Below are positions 58,034 to 64,000 of a stretch of DNA of 64,000 nucleotides, piece after piece (positions within the stretch are counted from its first letter, which is position 1; each line of letters opens with the position of its first letter). Below the pieces are notes generated by a model that was given only the letters and a program-made list of their open reading frames with translations, was not told the origin of the DNA and did not search any database. The stretch is from Blasia pusilla. Lineage: Eukaryota; Marchantiophyta; Marchantiopsida; Blasiales. A program made the translations under genes and the position numbers. The stretch lies in assembly GCA_050084515.1 (NCBI GenBank), contig CM114272.1:57784001-57848000 (forward strand). Reading direction: 5' to 3'.

Positions 58034-59049
58034 TGTCGTGCGCCTATTCTCCTTGAACGTTAATCTTGTTGTTGCGGAAGCGTGCGTTCAGTAGATTACG
58101 CTCTCAAGGCTGATCTGCATCCAAACATGCAATTTGGTTAGTCAGGTCTTGGATCAATCAGCGGGCTATCTTTCCAAGTTCTCGTCTCGGTCTCTCATCA
58201 AGCTCAACCTTCCTAGTTTCGCGATTTACAACACGGGCAAGTCTCACAAGACTTGGGACAGACTTTTCGGTCGGTTCAAGAACCTAAAATGGCGTTTCGC
58301 ACCTAGCGGTTCCAATTTTCCAATGGACATCCAATGAGTACCTAACCGAGACTCACACGAAGTGAATCTCGGGTTGGAATCCAAGTGTGGCGTACAAAGT
58401 CTACTCCCTTGGATGAGGTGTGGGTTTCGAGTTCCAACGCCAAACTCCCATCCCGTGCCTCTAAGACGTTGTTTGGCTCTCAAAGTGGGGATTTGTGTTC
58501 CAAGACATCTTGGAGAGACTCCTCCCTTACTAGTACTTGTGGGGATCTCCGGGGTCCCCCTACCTTTAGGGAAAGACACCCGGGCCTCTCCAATTGGCCC
58601 TCAACCCGATTGCTCTCACAATCATTTTTAGTCAATATCTCAGTCTATACTTATGCGTTTGCTAAGATCTTTGGTGCGTTGGAAGCATCTCAAGATAAGA
58701 TTTCCAATGCGCCCTTATTTTTCCTAGACGCATCTTGGAACTAAAAATTATGGTCTAAAACACAATGAAATTCCCTAAACGCTTGTCGTGTTCCAAAACT
58801 GGTTCTCACCTCCTTGGCAACCAACCTTCCAAGACTCAACTCATCTCAAGTCTTGGTTCGCGTTTGGTCTAGGTTTCTTGGTCGCCACCACTAACGCACA
58901 ACTCTGTTTCGTGTTTCGTCTCTTGGAATTTTCCAAGAGACCTTTCCAAACACCTCTCCAAAGCGCGAACATCACTGCGTGAGTCCACTTGAGTTCTGAT
59001 GTTCCGCTTGGCGCCTATTTGGTGTTGTTTGGTTATGAGGGTCGCGATA
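58034..59049 (-). repeat. 5' LTR of the younger gypsy element
   Basis: 1016 bp, homologous to the two solo LTRs. Read on the plus strand it starts TGTCGTGCGCC and ends GGTCGCGATA, the final CA having changed to TA. It is followed immediately by AGTGA of the host element. Confidence 0.9.
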
Positions 59050-60497
59050 AGTGAAATATTACCAACGATACATCAAGGGTTTCAATTTGATTGCAAAGCC
59101 ACTAATTTTGCTAACCAAGGTGGCTCACAAGTGGCATTGGGGATGGGCAATAAAGAGCATTTCAACTACTCAAGGATAGATTGACATCTGCATACATACT
59201 AAGGAGATCCATCAAAGGGGGTACTTTTTCAATTGCATGTAGATTGGAGTATGTTAGGGCTTGGTGGAATGCTCACCCAGCATGACGATGAGGGTATAGA
59301 ATTTTTGGTGGCTTATGCTAGTCGCTTGAACAAAGCTAGCAGTTTAGAGGCGAAGTATAGCTCGTACAAGGATGAGTGTTTGGCTATAGTGTGGGATATC
59401 GCATATTTCAGTCGTTACTTATTCGGAAATGCCCTTTCCATTATTAGTGATCAACAACTAATTAAGTGGTTGATGGAGTCCAAAAAGCTTATAAGGCAGC
59501 TTGCGAGGTGGGCTCTATTGTTGTAGGAGTTTGCCTTTTAGGTGATACATCGATTTGGAATACTCAACTAAGATGCATATGGCTTGAGCTATAACCTATG
59601 CTCGAGTCAACGAGATGCAACTAAAGTTCGTTGGCATGGAGAGAGTGATGAGGAGATTGTGCTTGGATGGCATTCGTCAACCTATTTGGGCTTGTTGGCT
59701 ATGGAGACCTAGAGTGTTGAGACTTCGATGGTAAGGTATGATGGAAAGCCCTTAGATCCAAAGGTTGGTGAGGAGGCGACACATGGCTCAGATATCCACG
59801 AGGATGGAGTAGTCTTGGAGTACTTTTGTGCATATTGGTAGCATCGTAAGCACAATGGGTGCTATAGAGCAAGATCATATCCTACAATGAGCCAGACGAT
59901 TCCAATGGGAGGGAACGGATGCTGCGAGTTTACAAGGATGATAGAGTACATGTAGTGCCTCATCCTTCGCAAAGAGTACTTTTTGTGCAGTATGCCCACG
60001 AGGAGTTGGATCACTTTGGAGTGAAGCAGACGTATAGCTTGCTCTAGATACAATATTGGTGACGAGGCATGCATATTGACGTTCAACAGTTTGTTATTAG
60101 ATGTATGGTGTTTGATCGAGTCTATACATCGTTCAATGCTCCGACTCCATATTTGCATCCACTATTGATCATGGATTTAGGGTATAGATGGAGTTTGGAT
60201 TTTGTAGGACCTTTACTTTTTACGGAGCGCCATAGTTATTATATGTTGGTGACGGTCAAACACTTCTCGAAGTAGATAGATTTGGTTGCATTGCCTAACA
60301 AAGCGAGTGAGGGAGTAGTGTATGCCTTCCTAGATCGAGTGCTAAGTCATTATGGCGTACCAACAGAGATATTGACAAACTAGGGTATGGAGTTTTCGAG
60401 GAGTTTTAGGCCTAGTATGATAAGACATTGATTGACAATCGCACCACTTTGCAAGATCATTTTGAGGCAGATGGACTAGCAAAGAGGGTTGTAGCTA
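59050..60497 (+). pseudogene. Decayed Ty3/gypsy RNase H and integrase, right part of the interrupted element
   Basis: It continues from 54501. YYQRYIKGFNLIAKPLILLT is followed by LHVDWSMLGLGGMLTQHDDE, EFLVAYASRLNKASSLEAKY and DECLAIVWDIAYFSRYLFGN (RNase H). Integrase segments DRVYTSFNAPTPYLHPL, YRWSLDFVGPLLFTERHSYY, MLVTVKHFSK and YAFLDRVLSHYGVPTEILTN come next. Stops occur where Trp or Gln is expected (SK*IDLVAL, TN*GMEF). Homology ends at about 60497, before the integrase C-terminus, so no PHD-like tail can be checked here. Confidence 0.9.
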
Positions 60498-63400
60498 GTG
60501 GTCCTATAAAAACAAAATCTTGTCCCAAAAACTTCTCCTTCTCCTCCTCAATTTGAATTTGTACTTTATATTCAAACTCAAACTGATGGTTGTAAGAACT
60601 ACAAATGTGTGTCTCTCTCTCCCACCCTTACCAAAGGGTAGCACACTGGTTTTGACATATTTACTTAAGAACATTATTTACAAAATTTGGGACATTTAGA
60701 GCATATCATCCACAACAATTGAGCACGAAGTATGAAGATTTTGTCCTCCTCTAGACATTTCAGACCAATGTCAATGACATGCAATCCCTCTATGTATGAC
60801 TTTATGCTAATGATCAAATATCAAACCATCTTTGGTTTATAAAGCACATGCTATACAACATACATTGTTGTCACCATTTACACGCATATAAACATAAAAC
60901 ATCGTAGTCACTTGTGGAACTCGCACATATGTATTAAAATATCTCCAATTGGCTACCACACAACATTATCTGTAAAATGAGCAAACTATGCGACTCGATC
61001 ATACAAATATGTATCTCATTTCCTATCATTGGTCGAATAATAGTCGGTAGTTAATGAACACTAGATGGTCAATGGATGATGGATTATTTCTATGTCATAC
61101 GTGTGTGCACATAGCCACACATGGGTTTTTATTTTAATTTTACTCAAAAGTCAAAAAAAATTTCCAACTCCACTACCCTCTTTAAAAGGAAGTCCACTTA
61201 CTAAATCTTACACAACTTGGAAAACCTTCTCTAGATAGGAATCAACTCACACCACAAAAACATTTTTACCCACTTGCCCTCAAAAGAAAAAAATTTACTT
61301 GTTTGCCCTCCAACACAAGACTTCTCACTTGGAAATCCCTCAAACTAGCTTTTTACCCATTTCCTCCCTCACAAGGCAAATATGGCAACATCGTGAGAAT
61401 GGCTACTAATTCATGCTCATAGGTTGAAACAACAAGTCATTTAGCCAAGGACATGCATGATGTGATTCCAATGTTAAAAACTCATCATTCTTATCAACCT
61501 CCAAGTGTACAACCCATTGCCTAAATCCCACAATCAAATTTGCAATGCTTTCACATTGATTTCTTCCACAAAAAATCCACAACTATAAGCATAGCAAGAA
61601 AGAAAAGTAAAACTTATTTATGAGAGATGTTACATGGTGGATCTACCCCCCCCCCCTTGGCACTAAAATCCTACACATATTTGAGCGACGCTTGACGCAT
61701 ACATCGCTATCGCACAAAAAAAACCTCATAGAAAACACAATTCAACAAGCTTTTGCTCACGTGAGCACCCCAATGAGCCATTGAATGCAAAGCATAGATT
61801 CCGACCTATAAAATTAGCAATCACACCAAGCTCCCTCATTATTGAGCTCTCGTATCTCACCCTAAATCCTCTCGTACACTCAATGTTTCTTTGACATAAC
61901 ACAAATGATACCCCTTTTCAAAACAAGCCATGATATAATATTCGTGTTTACCAATATCACTAGTCAACTCGAGTATGATCTACATGTAAGTCTATACATT
62001 GACATAGCATCCGATCCGTGGCAAGCTTGAACTTTATGTATTATGTATCCTCTCGCTTTGTAGGGAACGCACTCTAGACATGCTCATGGGAAAGTAAGCC
62101 AACAATAAGATGTATTATGTCATTAATGATTGATGGTGGGTATATAACACCGTCAACTTGACAAGTGATGATATTGGATCCGTATGCATTAAATATGATA
62201 TTATAAGAAATTGATGGAAACCCTTTCAAGGATTATATCCTTTTAAAGATTCGGTTGCCATCGGTTGCATGCCTTCCTATAATGTTAACACGACTTTAGT
62301 GTGATACCAATCCTCTTGATATAGGTATTGGTGTCACAAACATACATACATATCTAACATCATGTACATTTCCACACGAGACAATATTTGGTATGCCAAA
62401 AACCTATAACACATTGAATTGTTTCTTTGGGGAAAGATTCTATCATATATGAGTTAGAACAAACATCCATGAAATCCTTGGGGATCAAAAACCTCTCCTA
62501 CAAGTTCAATAACAAGATTGATGATACACAAGAAGTGTGCCAATCATAGTATATATAATGGAATGTAAGCCTCCTTGGCTTAAAATCCCCCAATCTAAAT
62601 GTCCCTCCTTAACATCAAAATGTTGGAGGATGAATTTCCCCATTACGTTGGCTTCATCATGAATAGAAGGCTCAAGTGCATCATGATCAAATCTAAATTC
62701 ATGCATGTTTTCCATACTTATCAACGCCTTAGGGCCAAATACATGTCTATTTTAAAACTAAAATATGACTAAATTTAGTTGCTACAAATAACACTAATTT
62801 CTCTAAATTGTTTGAATTGGAAATTTTTTGGATTAGTGATGGATGATATCCTGAAATTGTACACCTTAAACCATTAATTGTAAAACCTAAACTTGAATGG
62901 GAAAATCCAAAATCCTTCACCGCATAGAAAATGGATAGATTCATCTATCCATAGATTAGGATGTATCTGTGAATTTGGAATCTTGGATAATAGAACAAAT
63001 TTGGATTTTCTAAAATACCAACTTTAACTCAATTAGTGTTAAATATAAGTGGTGCAAAGCGTTTCATTTTATTTGCACATGTTGTATTGGTTTATTGTTA
63101 TAACATAATATGAACAAATTTATATCATCCAAGGTGTGTCCACATCAATAAGACATGCATGTGGCGATGTGGCATTTTGCCACTCATAATCTTAAGTAAA
63201 GATTCCTTTGATACTAACCCATCACTAGTTGTATCTCTTAGTCCTTACTTGTAAGATGTCATGTGCCACTCAACTTAATAATAAGACCTAGTGACAATGG
63301 ATGGGGATTTTTCTTGTCATGAGACTATATCTCTAATTTGTCTAATAGAGATAGATATTTTGGAAGTCTCATACTTCTTTCCTAATCCTATGAGTGTGAC

Positions 63401-64000
63401 ACAATCACATTATCACAATCTTGCTATTCCAATAATACCTAATTTGTCAACAAATTGGAGTTTAAAACTAAGCGTGGAATTAGATATATATTGAGATTCA
63501 GTCCTAATCGCATTTAAATAGTACTTCAATTTTAACTTTATCACTTTAGATGATGGGGTAAACAAATGCATGGGTCAAGTGGTAATAAGTTGGAAATAAG
63601 ATATTTTGAGCAATGTGACCAAACGGAAAAAATGGTGTGTCGAATGTTGCTATTTGGGAGATGTATGGACTTGCAATGATACACTTTGATTAGTGCATCC
63701 CATATTTCCTTCGATGTTTATGCGTCTTGAGTATGATCTTTAATAGTTTTATTGATTATAATCAACATGCAAAGGATTACCTATCTTGCCCTCTTGTTCC
63801 AATTTATGGCCTCTAGGTTGGTAGAGTTTTTTTCTATATATGGATTAATTGCGTATTCTCATATGATTGTGTTTGTTACATACATACATTTATAAAAATT
63901 TTTTTGCATGTACAACAAATCCAAATGTAGAGGAAACTTCATTGACCTAGGGATTAGAAAGTGAAACGAGACAATAAGGTAGGTAATCCCTTACAAGTGG
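60498..64000. other. AT-rich intergenic stretch without recognisable gene
   Basis: Only short open frames (under 75 codons) occur, none protein-like. No tRNA, clear repeat boundary or element end was seen. The switch at about 60497 from gypsy integrase to unrelated DNA is a deletion or another insertion junction. Confidence 0.4.

Larger units (their letters stand above)
54502..59049 (-). mobile_element. Younger Ty3/gypsy element, truncated at its 3' side, nested in an older gypsy copy
   Basis: Read on the minus strand, the order is LTR (59049-58034), primer-binding site, gag (57882 to about 56850), protease, RT, RNase H and the start of integrase. It then stops in integrase at about 54502, with no second LTR. 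The older element's reading frame resumes exactly on each side (GLVK at left, YYQRYIKGF at right), and AGTGAAA is present at both junctions (54497-54503 and 59050-59056). Coding regions carry only a few stops, so this copy is clearly younger than its host. Confidence 0.9.

Overview
The window is nuclear DNA of a land plant. It has spliced genes with GT-AG introns, a plant-type ribosomal protein gene, TIC100 (a chloroplast protein-import gene), a nuclear tRNA-Gly gene and large amounts of decayed LTR retrotransposon sequence. I cannot name the species. The style of the genome (large gene-poor stretches, old and heavily mutated Ty3/gypsy copies, solo LTRs) would suit a non-flowering plant such as a lycophyte, fern or gymnosperm, but that is inference.

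Five host genes are clear or likely. From left to right they are: a B12D/MLRQ-like small mitochondrial protein (minus, 6944-7264); SNRNP27, the 27-kDa U4/U6.U5 tri-snRNP protein (minus, 21905-22807); TIC100, with 12 exons and three MORN repeats (plus, 33655-39616); tRNA-Gly(UCC) (plus, 41945-42016); and RPS8, a small-subunit ribosomal protein with 5 coding exons (minus, 47219-48940). They share no pathway; they are unlinked housekeeping functions spread through repeats.

The rest is mostly mobile-element debris. Three old copies of one Ty3/gypsy lineage can be read: 108-2365 (plus), about 10280-13400 (minus) and about 50050-60497 (plus). The second is split by a 1.0-kb solo LTR (11885-12886). 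The third is split by a younger, truncated Ty3/gypsy element on the minus strand (about 54502-59049) that keeps one LTR, its primer-binding site, gag, protease, RT, RNase H and part of integrase. A second solo LTR of that younger family lies at 25915-26914 in the opposite orientation to the first. There is also a hAT-like transposase relic (about 3615-5090), a probable LINE 3' fragment (about 40799-41110, minus), a MITE-like element (42780-43080) and several LTR-like pieces.

The most unusual observations are a PHD-finger-like zinc motif at the tail of the gypsy polyprotein (about 2224-2362), a scatter of short, almost perfect snap-back hairpins (longest 32-bp arms at 49981-50050), and a GC-rich module repeated upstream of TIC100. 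Large intergenic blocks (about 17350-21560, 23070-25900, 30300-33000, 42530-47200 apart from the items listed, and 60500-64000) hold no gene I can recognise.
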